Assembly: GCA_023416515.1 (NCBI GenBank)
Contig: JAEZHP010000096.1
Location: 1 to 19,555 of the forward strand
Length of the DNA stretch: 19,555 bases
Reading direction: 5' to 3'
DNA from: Pseudomonadota bacterium
GTDB taxonomy: Bacteria; Pseudomonadota; Alphaproteobacteria; Sphingomonadales; Sphingomonadaceae
Position 1 is the stretch's first letter. Each line of letters begins with the position of its first letter. Below, piece after piece: positions 1 through 8,037 of the stretch. The notes below the pieces were generated by a model that saw only the letters and a list, made by a program, of their open reading frames with translations, made no database searches and had not been told where the DNA came from. The position numbers and the translations under genes were made by a program.

Positions 1-291
1 GGCTTCCGCCGGGCGGGACCTCAGCTGCTCCGGGTCGACATGGCCGAGCGGCTCGCAGCCCATGCCCATGAGGCGCGCGCCGGCAAGCAGGAGTCGGTCG
101 TCAACGACGCGCTCGTCACCTCGCTCGGCCTCGCGCCCGATGCGCTGACCAAGCTGATGCGCGACGTCGGCTTCCGTGCCGAAGGCGAGGAGCGCGGCTG
201 GGTGTGGCGAGGCCGCGGCCGCCGCCGCAAGGACAGCGCCGGTCCCGTCTCCCCGGCCTTCGCCGCGCTCGCGGGGCTGGCGCGTGGCTGA
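1..291 (+). CDS. C-terminal end of a helicase-family protein (partial)
   Basis: The frame is open from base 1 to a TGA at 289-291 and gives the last 96 residues of a protein whose start lies upstream of the window. The visible part contains 'RVDMAERLAAHAHEARAG', a helical stretch (SLGLAPDALTKLMRDVGF) and a basic tail with GRGRRRK. From memory, this resembles the C-terminus of the large SUV3-like helicase that precedes an S4-domain gene in sphingomonads; the helicase motifs themselves lie outside the window, so the assignment rests on the tail and on gene order. The stop overlaps the start of the next gene by 8 bases, which implies translational coupling. Confidence 0.6.
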   Translation, partial: GFRRAGPQLLRVDMAERLAAHAHEARAGKQESVVNDALVTSLGLAPDALTKLMRDVGFRAEGEERGWVWRGRGRRRKDSAGPVSPAFAALAGLARG

Positions 292-559
292 ACCCGGCGA
301 ACCGCGCTTGAGGCTCGACAAGTTCCTGTGGTTCGCGCGGATCGTGAAGACCCGGTCGGCAGCACAGGCGCTGGCCGAGGACGGCCGGCTTCGGCTCAAC
401 GGCCGGGTCATCGACCGAAGCCATGCGCCGGTCGGAATCGGCGACGTGCTGAGCTTCGCAATCCACGGCAAGGTGCGGGTGCTCAGGATTGGGGCGCTCC
501 CGGCCCGCCGCGGACCGCCGGCCGAAGCGCGCGCCCTCTATGACGAGATCGAGGGTTAG
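284..559 (+). CDS. S4-domain RNA-binding protein (HslR/Hsp15-like)
   Basis: Encodes 91 residues. The core RLDKFLWFARIVKTRSAAQ...DGRLRLNGRVIDRSHAPVGIGDVL is a classic S4 RNA-binding fold, as in Hsp15 (HslR), which binds 50S subunits carrying stalled nascent chains. The GTG at 284 is chosen because it overlaps the helicase stop (289-291) and leaves a short leader (MAEPGEPRLRLDKF) before the S4 domain. A TTG at 308 is a less likely alternative, and longer upstream extensions would run inside the helicase gene. The protein is shorter than E. coli Hsp15 (about 130 residues) and lacks most of its basic C-terminal tail, so the exact role is uncertain although the fold is clear. It is followed after 53 bases by a convergent histidine kinase gene. 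Confidence 0.85.
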   Translation: MAEPGEPRLRLDKFLWFARIVKTRSAAQALAEDGRLRLNGRVIDRSHAPVGIGDVLSFAIHGKVRVLRIGALPARRGPPAEARALYDEIEG

Positions 560-572
560 TCTTTTATCCGGC

Positions 573-613
573 GCGGTTGCCGGGCCGGCAGGCTTCGCCC
601 GCCTCGCAACCGC
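573..613. terminator. Hairpin between convergent S4 and kinase genes
   Basis: An 8-bp perfect inverted repeat (gcggttgc at 573-580, gcaaccgc at 606-613) encloses a further GC-rich stem with a TTCG loop. It fills the gap between two convergent genes, a usual place for a bidirectional terminator. No T-run follows the stem on either strand; the only one (563-566) precedes it on the plus strand. Intrinsic termination is therefore not proven. Confidence 0.3.
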
Positions 614-2508
614 TAGGCCGCGGCCTGGCTCGGGATGACCTCCCCGAAGGCCTGGCCCACCGAAGCGAAGCCATAGGGTTTGGAGACGATCCGGAACTTG
701 TTGGCCGCGCCGCGCACCACTTCCTCGCTGTAGCCGCTGGCGAGCAGGATCGGCAGGTCGGGAAATTCCTCGCGGACCCGGTTGGCGAGCTCGATCCCGC
801 TCATCCCCGGCATCACCACGTCGGTGAAGAGAAGGTCGAAGCTCTCCTTGGCGAGGATGGCAAGAGCGGCCTCGCCCGATTCCGCGCTCGTCACATGGCA
901 ACGCATCTCCTCGAGGAGATGCTCGGCGAAGTGGCGAACCTGCTCGTTATCCTCGACCAGAAGCACCCGAAGGCCGGCGAAGGGCAGGGTCGGGGCCTCC
1001 GCGCTTTCAGCTTCCGCCTCGGCCTTGTCGCTTCGCGGCAAGACGATGCACAGGCGCGTTCCCTTGCCGGGGTTGGAGAAGATCTCGGCGCGGCCGCCGG
1101 TCTGGGCCGCGAAGCCGTGGATCTGCGAAAGGCCGAGACCCGTGCCCTTGCCCACCGGCTTGGTCGTGAAGAAGGGCTCGAAGACGCGCTCGACCACCTC
1201 GGACAGCATGCCCTCGCCAGTGTCCTCTATCTCGACCGAGACCTCGTTGCTGTCGGGGCGGTTGCGCGTGCGCAGAACCAGGGTGCCGCCCTCGGGCATC
1301 GCGTCGCGCGAGTTGATCGCTGCGTTGAGCAATGCGGTCTCGAGCTGGGTTACATCGACCTCGACCAGCCAGAGATCGGGGTCGAGATCGATCGCGACCT
1401 CATATTTGCTCCCGAAAGTGCGCTGGACCATCTCCGCGAAGGCGTCGAGGCGGACGTTGAGCTGAAGCACTTCCGGCTTCAGCGCCTGGCGCCGGCCGAA
1501 GGCGAGGAGGTGGCTGGTGAGCGCGGTCGCCCGGTCGGTCGTCTCGATAATCGAACCGAGATAGCGCTCGCGTTTCTCGACGCTTAGGCCCGGTCGAAGC
1601 AGAAGCTCCGCCGACCCCCTGATCACCGTCAGCAAATTGTTGAAATCGTGGGCGATTCCGCCGGTGAGCTCGCCGAGCGCCTGAAGCTTTTGCGACTGGT
1701 AGAGCGCAGCGCGCGCTTCCTCGAGCGCCTCCTCGGCCTTCTTGCGCTCGGTGATGTCGCGAGTGACCTTGGCATAGCCGGTCAGCTCGCCCGCCTCGTC
1801 GTAGATCGGGTCGAGAAGGACGCTCGCCCAGAAACGGGTGCCGTCCTTGCGGACACGCCACGCTTCCTTCTCATATTTGCCGGTCCGCCGCGCCGTCTCA
1901 AGCGCGCGCTCCGGCTCGCCGGCCGCGCGGTCTTCCTCGGTGTAGAAGCGCGAGAAATGCTGGCCGACGATCTCCTCGGCACCATAGCCCTTGATGAGCT
2001 GCGCGCCGGAATTCCAGTTCGTCACCCGGCCTTCGCTGTCGAGCATGTAGATGGCGTAGTCCTTGACGCCCTGGACGAGCATCCGGAACCGCTCTTCGCT
2101 CTCGCGAAGCGCGTGCTCCGCGCTTCGCCGCTCGGTGAGGTCGCGGGTGATCTTGGCGTAGCCGACGACGTTGCGGTTGGCGTCGTAGATCGAGTCGACG
2201 ACGACATGGGCCCAGAAGCGAGAGCCGTCCTTGCGCATCCGCCAGCCCTCGCCCTCGAACCGGCCTTCGCGGGCGGCGGTGGCGAGGATCTGGTTCGGAA
2301 GGCCGGCCTCGCGGTCCTCGGGAAGGAAGAAGCTGGCATAAGGCCTGCCGATGATCTCCTCGGCTTCATAGCCCTTGAACCGCTTGGCGCCCGGGTTCCA
2401 GGTCGCGATCGTGCCGTCGGCGTCGATCATGTAGATCGCGTAGTCGACCACCGAGTTAACGAGCAGCTGGAAGCGCTGCTCCTGGAGGTCGGCGGTCGGT
2501 TGAGCCAT
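613..2508 (-). CDS. Hybrid sensor histidine kinase, PAS-PAS-HisKA-HATPase-REC
   Basis: About 631 residues, soluble, with no membrane segment. Residues below are numbered from the GTG codon at 2511. Two PAS/PAC repeats (about 15-130 and 140-255) are clear duplicates of each other, sharing DYAIYM(I/L)D, KGY.AEEI.G, RKDG(S/T)RFWA and GYAK(I/V)TRD(L/I)TER. A short helical linker leads to a HisKA domain with phospho-acceptor His288 in GGIAHDFNNLL. The ATPase domain has the N box around Asn400, DTGEGM (430-435), EPFFTTK and GKGTGLGLS. The receiver domain (511-625) has acidic residues Glu520/Asp521, phospho-acceptor Asp564 and Lys611. The ATG at 2508 has a GGGA six bases upstream and is preferred over the GTG at 2511, where spacing would be only three. 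No partner regulator is adjacent. The PAS ligand is unknown; the SGYSEE-type receiver resembles those of light or redox sensing hybrid kinases. Confidence 0.93.
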   Translation of the reverse strand: MAQPTADLQEQRFQLLVNSVVDYAIYMIDADGTIATWNPGAKRFKGYEAEEIIGRPYASFFLPEDREAGLPNQILATAAREGRFEGEGWRMRKDGSRFWAHVVVDSIYDANRNVVGYAKITRDLTERRSAEHALRESEERFRMLVQGVKDYAIYMLDSEGRVTNWNSGAQLIKGYGAEEIVGQHFSRFYTEEDRAAGEPERALETARRTGKYEKEAWRVRKDGTRFWASVLLDPIYDEAGELTGYAKVTRDITERKKAEEALEEARAALYQSQKLQALGELTGGIAHDFNNLLTVIRGSAELLLRPGLSVEKRERYLGSIIETTDRATALTSHLLAFGRRQALKPEVLQLNVRLDAFAEMVQRTFGSKYEVAIDLDPDLWLVEVDVTQLETALLNAAINSRDAMPEGGTLVLRTRNRPDSNEVSVEIEDTGEGMLSEVVERVFEPFFTTKPVGKGTGLGLSQIHGFAAQTGGRAEIFSNPGKGTRLCIVLPRSDKAEAEAESAEAPTLPFAGLRVLLVEDNEQVRHFAEHLLEEMRCHVTSAESGEAALAILAKESFDLLFTDVVMPGMSGIELANRVREEFPDLPILLASGYSEEVVRGAANKFRIVSKPYGFASVGQAFGEVIPSQAAA

Positions 2509-2717
2509 CACGAATCCCGCGTTCGGCGCCGCGATTCACGCGCGCCATCAACTGTCCCGCCGCCCGGCACGGGGTCCTAACCGTACCGACGTACGATTCC
2601 AACGCGTTTTAAGGCGCTTCGGGTCCCGCAGCGAACCGCCGGACACAAGGTGCGTTGACGAGGCGCAGGGGCGCCGCCTAGGGATTGCCCGTCCCCTCGG
2701 GAGAGAAGCGAGAAACC

Positions 2718-3056
2718 ATGACCTACGTCGTCACCGATGCCTGCATCCGCTGCAAATATATGGACTGCGTGGAAGTGTGCCCGGTCGATTGCTTCTACGA
2801 GGGCGAGAACATGCTGGTGATCAATCCCAGCGAGTGCATCGACTGCGGCGTTTGCGAGCCCGAGTGCCCGGCGGAGGCGATCCTTCCCGACACCGAGAAC
2901 GGCCTCGAGAAATGGCTCGAGCTCAACGCGACCTATTCGGCGGAGTGGCCCAACATCACCCGCAAGAAGGACAGCCCGGCGGACGCCGACGAGTTCAAGG
3001 GTCAGGACGGCAAGTTCGACAAGTTCTTCTCCGCCGAGCCCGGCGAAGGCGACTGA
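2718..3056 (+). CDS. fdxA: 7-Fe ferredoxin FdxA
   Basis: 112 residues, a close match to Azotobacter FdI-type ferredoxins carrying one [3Fe-4S] and one [4Fe-4S] cluster. The N-terminal half has Cys9, Cys12, Cys17, Cys21 and Cys25 in CIRCKYMDCVEVCPVDCF; the second motif CIDCGVCEPECP supplies Cys40, Cys43, Cys46 and Cys50. The C-terminal half carries the family's LELNA...WPNIT..K segment. The ATG at 2718 gives the canonical MTYVVTDACI start; an upstream in-frame GTG at 2685 would add 11 residues not expected in the family. GGGAGAG lies about 13 bases upstream, so the ribosome site is loose. It is a low-potential electron carrier in the cytosol. In many alphaproteobacteria this gene sits between the S4 gene and carD; here a kinase gene has been interposed on its left. 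The 209 bp between kinase and fdxA starts hold both promoters; I found no certain motif there. Confidence 0.95.
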   Translation: MTYVVTDACIRCKYMDCVEVCPVDCFYEGENMLVINPSECIDCGVCEPECPAEAILPDTENGLEKWLELNATYSAEWPNITRKKDSPADADEFKGQDGKFDKFFSAEPGEGD

Positions 3057-3264
3057 TCCGGCGCACCTGCGCCTGACTTGGCGAGGCAATCCAGTCGCTT
3101 CCACGTGCGCCTCCGGCGCGCGGCCCTAGCTTTTTGACGACGGCGGTGCTATATAGACCGAGCCGGCGCGTGCAGCCGCCGGTTTCGCATCTGGGCAGAC
3201 AACGATGCGCCGCACGACCCGAGCTGGTCGCGGCGCCGTCCAAATTAACGGGAAGGCTTGATTG

Positions 3265-3810
3265 ATGGCAGCGAAGGCGTTGAGCTTCGACGTTGGCGAT
3301 TTTGTTGTTTACCCCAAGCACGGCGTCGGCCGTGTCATCGAGCTGCAAAGCACCGAGATTTCCGGGATGCGTCTGGAGCTGTACGTGCTCCGCTTCGAGA
3401 AGGAGCGAATGACGCTTCGGGTCCCGACCAATAAGGCCGAGAGCGTCGGCATGCGCAAGCTGTCGTCCGACAAGACGATGCAGGAAGCGCTCACCACGCT
3501 GAAGGGCAAGCCTAAGGTGAAGCGCACCATGTGGTCGCGCCGCGCCCAGGAATATGAAGCGAAGATCAACTCGGGCGACCTCGCGTCGATCGCCGAGGTG
3601 GTGCGCGACCTGTTCCGCCCCGAGGACGCCCCGGAGCAGAGCTATTCCGAGCGCCAGATCTTCGAGGCCGCCTCGACCCGCCTCGCCCGCGAGCTGGGCG
3701 CGATGGAGCAGATCGACGAGAAGGCCGCGCTCGAGAAGCTTCTCGACATCCTCAACAAGGCGTGGCTGGTTCACAACAAGGCCAAGGCGACGGAGGAGGA
3801 CGCCGAATAA
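3265..3810 (+). CDS. carD: CarD-family transcriptional regulator
   Basis: 181 residues. The N-terminal RNA-polymerase interaction domain (about 8-65) starts FDVGDFVVYPKHGVGRVIEL and the helical C-terminal DNA-binding domain (about 70-165) contains the wedge tryptophan region KRTMWSRRAQEY (Trp90). CarD binds the RNA polymerase beta subunit and stabilises the open complex, notably at rRNA promoters. The ATG at 3265 is chosen because GGAAGG at 3251-3256 lies eight bases upstream; a TTG directly before it (3262) is in frame but badly spaced. The transcript has its own strong terminator at 3842. The last residues (KAKATEEDAE) are acidic and probably disordered. Confidence 0.95.
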   Translation: MAAKALSFDVGDFVVYPKHGVGRVIELQSTEISGMRLELYVLRFEKERMTLRVPTNKAESVGMRKLSSDKTMQEALTTLKGKPKVKRTMWSRRAQEYEAKINSGDLASIAEVVRDLFRPEDAPEQSYSERQIFEAASTRLARELGAMEQIDEKAALEKLLDILNKAWLVHNKAKATEEDAE

Positions 3811-3841
3811 CCGGCTCCTTCATCTTCTGATCCTGCCAAGA

Positions 3842-3869
3842 GGGCGGCCCCTGACCGGGCCGCCCTTTT
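3842..3869 (+). terminator. Intrinsic terminator after carD
   Basis: A perfect 9-bp GC stem (gggcggccc at 3842-3850, gggccgccc at 3857-3865) with a six-base loop is followed directly by TTTT (3866-3869). It begins 31 bases after the carD stop. Confidence 0.93.
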
Positions 3870-3931
3870 CGCATCTTGCCCCGGCCGCGCTGCGAGTGTA
3901 TTGTGACAGCAACACAGCAGGGGAGAGAATC

Positions 3932-4651
3932 ATGCGGGCGATCTTGGCGGCCTTGACCGGAGCGGCGGCGCTCGCCGGCTGCAACGTGACCGGAACCGAT
4001 GCTCGGGCGATCGAATCGAGCGGCGTGCAGGGCGCGCGCGACTTCCAGGTCGGCCAGTTCGAGACCGTCTCGCTCGCCGGCTCCCACAACGTCATCGTCA
4101 CCGTCGGCGGAGCGCCGTCGGTCCGCGCGGAGGGAGACACCGGGGTGCTCGAGCGCCTCGACATCCGGGTCGAGGGCGGCGAGCTTCGAATTGGCACCCA
4201 GCGCGGCTTCAGCTTCCGCGGCCCTGGCCGGGTCACGATCCACGTCACCACCCCGAGCCTCCGTGGCGCGGAGATCGCCGGCTCCGGCGACATGCAGGTG
4301 AGCGCGCTTCAGACCCAGCGTTTCGACGGCGAGATCGCCGGCTCGGGCAACCTCATCCTCCAGCAGCTTCGAGCCGAGGCGGCGGAGTTTGAAATCGCCG
4401 GCTCCGGCAATGTCCGCGCCGCCGGCCAGGTCCGCGAGGCCAAGGTCGAGGTGATGGGTTCCGGCAACGCCGACCTCAGTGGGCTCCAGGCTCAAGACGC
4501 GGACGTGTCGATCGCCGGAAGCGGCGACGCTCGCATGCACGCTTCCGGCGCCGCGCGCGTATCGATCATGGGATCGGGCAACGTCACCGTGGCCGGCGGC
4601 GCGCGCTGCAACGTCAGCAAGATGGGCAGCGGGGACGTGCGCTGCGGCTGA
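3932..4651 (+). CDS. Head GIN domain (DUF2807-type) lipoprotein with GSG repeats
   Basis: 239 residues. The N-terminus MRAILAALTGAAALAGC is a lipoprotein signal with lipobox LAGC and lipidation Cys17, so the product should be membrane anchored, probably in the periplasm. The body fits the 'putative auto-transporter adhesin, head GIN' family: F..V...GSHNV.VTVG, then a ladder of (I/V)(A/M)GSG(N/D) motifs at residues 117, 137, 157, 176, 196, 214 and 232, i.e. every 18-20 residues, as expected for rungs of a right-handed beta-solenoid. The protein ends RCNVSKMGSGDVRCG with two cysteines that could form a disulfide. Start choice: GGGAGAG at 3921 lies five bases before the ATG. A second head GIN protein lies 0.5 kb downstream (5159-5881). 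The biochemical role of the family is not established. Confidence 0.88.
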   Translation: MRAILAALTGAAALAGCNVTGTDARAIESSGVQGARDFQVGQFETVSLAGSHNVIVTVGGAPSVRAEGDTGVLERLDIRVEGGELRIGTQRGFSFRGPGRVTIHVTTPSLRGAEIAGSGDMQVSALQTQRFDGEIAGSGNLILQQLRAEAAEFEIAGSGNVRAAGQVREAKVEVMGSGNADLSGLQAQDADVSIAGSGDARMHASGAARVSIMGSGNVTVAGGARCNVSKMGSGDVRCG

Positions 4652-4658
4652 ACCCGCC

Positions 4659-4674
4659 TCTCCCCTTGGGGAGA
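4659..4674. terminator. Short symmetric hairpin between convergent genes
   Basis: tctccc (4659-4664) and gggaga (4669-4674) form a six-base stem around CTTG, exactly in the 28-base gap between the head GIN gene and the convergent DUF1489 gene. No U-tract follows on either strand, so this is only a candidate bidirectional terminator. Confidence 0.3.
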
Positions 4675-4679
4675 AGAAT

Positions 4680-5084
4680 CTAGATCAGCGCAAGCGCGAC
4701 GAGGGTTCGGGCCAGGGCAGGCGGAAGTTCCGCCTCGACGTCGCCCTCGGCCAGGTCCGCCGGAGCGTCCTCTCCCTGCAGGTAGCGCCACCCCTGGTGG
4801 GCGCGCTTTGGATGGGGCCGCACCGGCACCAGTTCGGAGCTCAGCCGGATGATCGTCCGGCGATCCTCCTCGCGCTCCTCGAAGCCCAGGATTGTCTGGC
4901 GAGCGGTGATCCGGTGCTGGAGGATCCAGAAAATCGATCCACCGATCAGCTCGTCGGCACGCTTGGGGCGGAAGCGGGTGACGATCGGCACGATCCCGGC
5001 AGCCGCGCGGGCGGCCTGACGCCTGCGAAGCGCGTCGAGGCTGGCGCAGCCGACGGCGACCTTGCTGATGTTGAGGCTGGACAC
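4680..5084 (-). CDS. DUF1489 family protein
   Basis: 134 residues, soluble. The pattern LNISKVAVGC.SLD.L..RQ, TRFRPKRADELIGGSIFWILQHRITARQTILGFE and the C-terminal PHPKRAHQGWRYL match the small alphaproteobacterial family DUF1489, for which no function has been shown. The start is a GTG at 5084. A GGGAGG precedes it by only two bases, closer than usual, so the true start could differ by a few codons; no in-frame ATG is available nearby. It is transcribed divergently from the second head GIN gene, whose start lies about 75 bp away, so both promoters share 5085-5158. Confidence 0.82.
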   Translation of the reverse strand: MSSLNISKVAVGCASLDALRRRQAARAAAGIVPIVTRFRPKRADELIGGSIFWILQHRITARQTILGFEEREEDRRTIIRLSSELVPVRPHPKRAHQGWRYLQGEDAPADLAEGDVEAELPPALARTLVALALI

Positions 5085-5158
5085 AGCCTCCCATTGCCGA
5101 ATTTGCCCGCTTCTATCAATGGCTTGCGTTCAGCATTGACGGTTAACCATTGCACTGC

Positions 5159-5881
5159 ATGATGCGCCTCATGCTCCGCTCCCTCGCCGCTATCTTCGCC
5201 ATCGTCTCAGCCGCCCTCGGAGCGAGCGCCGCCACGGCGGCCGACCGCCGTTATGCGGTTCAGGACTTCGACCGGATCGTCGTAGAGGGTCCGTTCCAGG
5301 TCCGACTCGTCACCGGCCGAAACACCTCGGCAAGCGCCCAGGGCGCCCAGCAGGCCCTCGACTCGCTCGTCGTCGACGTCCAGGGCACGACGCTTCGCAT
5401 TCGTCGCAACCAGACCGCCTGGACCGGCGCTCCCTCGCGGCCGGTGGCTCCGGCCACCGTCACGGTTTCGACCCGAGTCCTTCGATCGGCGCGGGTCGTC
5501 GGCAGCGGCCAGCTCGAGATCAGCGGTCTCGCAGGCCAGCGCATCGACCTCGTCGTCCAGGGCAGCGGGCGCCTCAGCGCAACCGGGATCGACGCCGACA
5601 ATCTCTCCGCCGGCCTCACCGGCTCAGGCAGCATGGCGCTCGCCGGAACCGCGGAAACCTTCACCGCCGACCTTCAAGGTTCCGGCTCCCTGATCGCGCC
5701 CGGCTTCAGCGTGGAAACCGGGACCATATCGGCCGTGACCACCGGCGACGTCGTTCTTCACGCCCGCCGGGCGATCACCGTCAACGCCAACGGCTTGGGC
5801 CAAGTCGCCATCGCCGGACGCCCGGCCTGCACCGTCCGCGGTCCCGGCGCCAGCGAAGTGCGCTGCGGCGTCGAGCGGTGA
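5159..5881 (+). CDS. Second head GIN domain (DUF2807-type) secreted protein
   Basis: About 240 residues. The N-terminus MMRLMLRSLAAIFAIVSAALGASAATAA is a standard Sec signal peptide with an AxA cleavage region and no lipobox, so unlike its neighbour at 3932 this copy is predicted to be free in the periplasm or exported. The mature part begins YAVQDFDRIVVEGPFQVRLVTG and then shows VVGSGQLEISGL, VQGSGRLSATG, LTGSGSMALAG and LQGSGSLIAPG, the same solenoid ladder, ending CTVRGPGASEVRCGVER with the paired-cysteine tail also seen in the first copy. The start is uncertain: TTG 5150 and ATGs at 5159, 5162 and 5171 are in frame and none has a clear Shine-Dalgarno. It ends two bases before the stop of the convergent lipoprotein gene. 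Confidence 0.85.
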   Translation: MMRLMLRSLAAIFAIVSAALGASAATAADRRYAVQDFDRIVVEGPFQVRLVTGRNTSASAQGAQQALDSLVVDVQGTTLRIRRNQTAWTGAPSRPVAPATVTVSTRVLRSARVVGSGQLEISGLAGQRIDLVVQGSGRLSATGIDADNLSAGLTGSGSMALAGTAETFTADLQGSGSLIAPGFSVETGTISAVTTGDVVLHARRAITVNANGLGQVAIAGRPACTVRGPGASEVRCGVER

Positions 5882-5882
5882 T

Positions 5883-6515
5883 TCAGCGCCCCCGCACCGG
5901 AAATCTCTGAGCGCATTGGTCGAGCAGGGAGGTCGGCGTTCCGGCGAGGAAGCCCTGTAGCCGGTAGCGTTCGCCCAACTGGTCGGCCTGTGCGTTGCTC
6001 TGCGCGCGCCGAGTAAGCTCCGGCGCGGCCGCGGCGAGCGCCCGCTCGGCGAGATCGGAAGCGGCGACCGCCTCGCGCGGGAAATCGGCGGCCGTTCGCG
6101 CAACGAAGTCGGCGAGGCCGAAGCAGATCATCCCCGCCTCGAACGGCGCCTCAGGAAGCCGTCCGGCGGGGCGCTGAGTCTCAGGGAAGGCAGCGGCGCA
6201 GTTGGCCATGGGCGCCTGCCAGTCCTGCTCGCGAAGCGCGACATTGGCGACTGCGGCGCGGCGGCCGACCTCGTCCAGGGCGCCAAGATCGAGCCGATCG
6301 CGACCGCGGGCGCCCGCGATCATCCCGTAGTGAAGGATCTGAAGGAAGCCGTCGAAGCTTCCCGGCGGAGTCGCGCTGTCGGGGGCGCGCAGCCGCATCA
6401 CATGGACGGCGCTGCACAGGCCGGCCTGCGCCCTGAGATCGTTCGGCCATTCAGGCGCGCGCTTCTGGCACCCGGCGAGAGCGAGGGCCGCGAGCCCGAG
6501 CCAGGCGCCCCTCAC
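5883..6515 (-). CDS. Small lipoprotein of unknown function, coupled to mgtE
   Basis: 210 residues. The start is the GTG at 6515, which overlaps the mgtE stop codon in a GTGA, so translation is coupled. The N-terminus MRGAWLGLAALALAGC is a lipoprotein signal with lipobox LAGC and lipidation Cys16. The mature protein is Ala-rich and mostly helical with several cysteines (GLCSAVHVMR, MANCAAAFP, GMICFGLADF, DQCAQRFP). I do not recognise a named family. Position behind mgtE suggests co-expression with Mg2+ transport but does not establish a functional link. Its stop codon begins two bases beyond that of the convergent head GIN gene. Confidence 0.75.
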   Translation of the reverse strand: MRGAWLGLAALALAGCQKRAPEWPNDLRAQAGLCSAVHVMRLRAPDSATPPGSFDGFLQILHYGMIAGARGRDRLDLGALDEVGRRAAVANVALREQDWQAPMANCAAAFPETQRPAGRLPEAPFEAGMICFGLADFVARTAADFPREAVAASDLAERALAAAAPELTRRAQSNAQADQLGERYRLQGFLAGTPTSLLDQCAQRFPVRGR

Positions 6516-7951
6516 CCCACCAGCCCCGACGCGACGGCCAGGCCGAGGAAGGCGAAGAAGCCCATCGAATCGGTGATCATCGTCAGGAACACCGACGAGG
6601 CGACGGCCGGGTCCTGGCCCCAGCGGTCGAGCGCGACGGGCACCAGCACCCCGGCAAGCCCGGCAACCATGATGTTGATCAGCATCGCCGCGGCGATCAC
6701 TCCGCCGAGCATGGGATTGGAGAAGACCAGCGCAGCGCCGATCCCGATCAAGACCGCGATGGTGACCCCGTTGAGAAGCGCCACCCTGATCTCGCGCCAG
6801 ACGGTGCGCAGGCTGTTGGAGCGGGTGAGCTGGTTCATCGCAAGCGCTCGGACCGCGACCGCCATGGTCTGGGTGCCGGCATTGCCGCCGATCGAGGCGA
6901 CGAGCGGCATCAGAACCGCAAGCGCGACCATCTGCTCGATCGCCCCGCCGAACATCGCGATGATGAAGGAGGCGACCAGCGCCGTGCCGAGGTTTGCGAT
7001 CAGCCAGCGCACCCGCGCACGGTAGCTGTCGCGGATCGGCTGGTTGATGTCGCCCTCTTCGCCGGCGCCCGACATGAGGAGGACGTCCTCGCTGGCTTCC
7101 TCCTGGATGATGTGGACGACGTCGTCGACGGTGATCATTCCGACGAGCCGGCCGCTCTGGTCGACGACCGCGGCTGAGATAAGCGCGTATTTCTGGAACC
7201 GGAGGGCGACCTCTTCCTGGTCCATGTCGACCGGGATCAGGGTCTGCTCGCGCTGCATGAGGTCGCCGACCAGGATCGTGCGCGGGGCACGAAGGATCCA
7301 CGACAGCAGGATCGTGCCGACCGGATGATGCTGGGGATCGACGACGAAGATTTCCCAGAAATCGGTCGGAAGATCGTCCTGGCCGCGAAGGAAGTCGATG
7401 ACGTCGCCGACCCGCCAATGTTCGGGCACGGCGACGACGTCGCGCCGCATCAGTCGGCCGGCGGATTCCTCCGGGAAGGACAAAGCTTCCTCGATCGCCG
7501 CGCGATCGTCGGGATCGAGAGCGCGGAGCACCGCGCGCTGCTCGTCCTCCTCGAGATCCTCAATGATCGCGACGGCGTCGTCTGTCTCGAGCTCGCCTGC
7601 GATTTCGGCGACCTGGATTGGCGAGAGGGCGTCGATCAGCTCCTCGCGCACCCAGTCGTTCATCTCGGCGAGCACTTCGCCGTCGAGCTTCTCGGCAAGC
7701 GCCGCGGCCAGCCGGCGCCGCTCGTCCCTGTCGACCAGCTCGAACAGGTCGGCGAGGTCGGCTGGGTGGAGCGGATCGACGAGATCGCGAGCGCCCTCGT
7801 CGTCGCCTTCCGCGACGCGGGCGAGAACCGCGCTGACGAATTCCGGCTTCAGGCGGTCGTCGGCGTCGTGGCGGGATTCCGCCTGCGCCTCGTGATGGCC
7901 CTCGCCTGCATCCGCGACGTCGCCCGGCGGCGTTTCGAGTTCTTCGCTCAC
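6512..7951 (-). CDS. mgtE: MgtE-family magnesium transporter
   Basis: 479 residues in the usual MgtE architecture: an acidic tail, an N-terminal superhelical domain (about 38-165, with LHPADLADLFELVD), two CBS domains (about 166-230 and 231-292) acting as a cytosolic Mg2+ sensor, a plug helix, and a five-helix membrane domain (about 315-479). Signature residues are present: MPLVASIGGNAGTQT at 348-362 and Asp461 in SVFLTMITDSMGFF, equivalent to the pore aspartate of Thermus MgtE. The GTG start at 7951 has an excellent GGGAGGAGG upstream. Function: gated Mg2+ uptake at the inner membrane. The lipoprotein gene at 5883-6515 overlaps its 3' end. Confidence 0.96.
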   Translation of the reverse strand: MSEELETPPGDVADAGEGHHEAQAESRHDADDRLKPEFVSAVLARVAEGDDEGARDLVDPLHPADLADLFELVDRDERRRLAAALAEKLDGEVLAEMNDWVREELIDALSPIQVAEIAGELETDDAVAIIEDLEEDEQRAVLRALDPDDRAAIEEALSFPEESAGRLMRRDVVAVPEHWRVGDVIDFLRGQDDLPTDFWEIFVVDPQHHPVGTILLSWILRAPRTILVGDLMQREQTLIPVDMDQEEVALRFQKYALISAAVVDQSGRLVGMITVDDVVHIIQEEASEDVLLMSGAGEEGDINQPIRDSYRARVRWLIANLGTALVASFIIAMFGGAIEQMVALAVLMPLVASIGGNAGTQTMAVAVRALAMNQLTRSNSLRTVWREIRVALLNGVTIAVLIGIGAALVFSNPMLGGVIAAAMLINIMVAGLAGVLVPVALDRWGQDPAVASSVFLTMITDSMGFFAFLGLAVASGLVG

Positions 7952-8037
7952 ACGCCTCCTCCCGCCGCTTGAGGTCCGGAGGGGTTCCTAGGCGCGCCAA
8001 AAGCCTGCCGCAACCCGCGCATGTTTCCGAAACTCTC

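Noticed and set aside
3134..3155. TTGACG and TATATA as a carD promoter
   Set aside because: The boxes are separated by only 10 bases, too close for a sigma70 promoter, although the AT-rich patch may still contain the true start.
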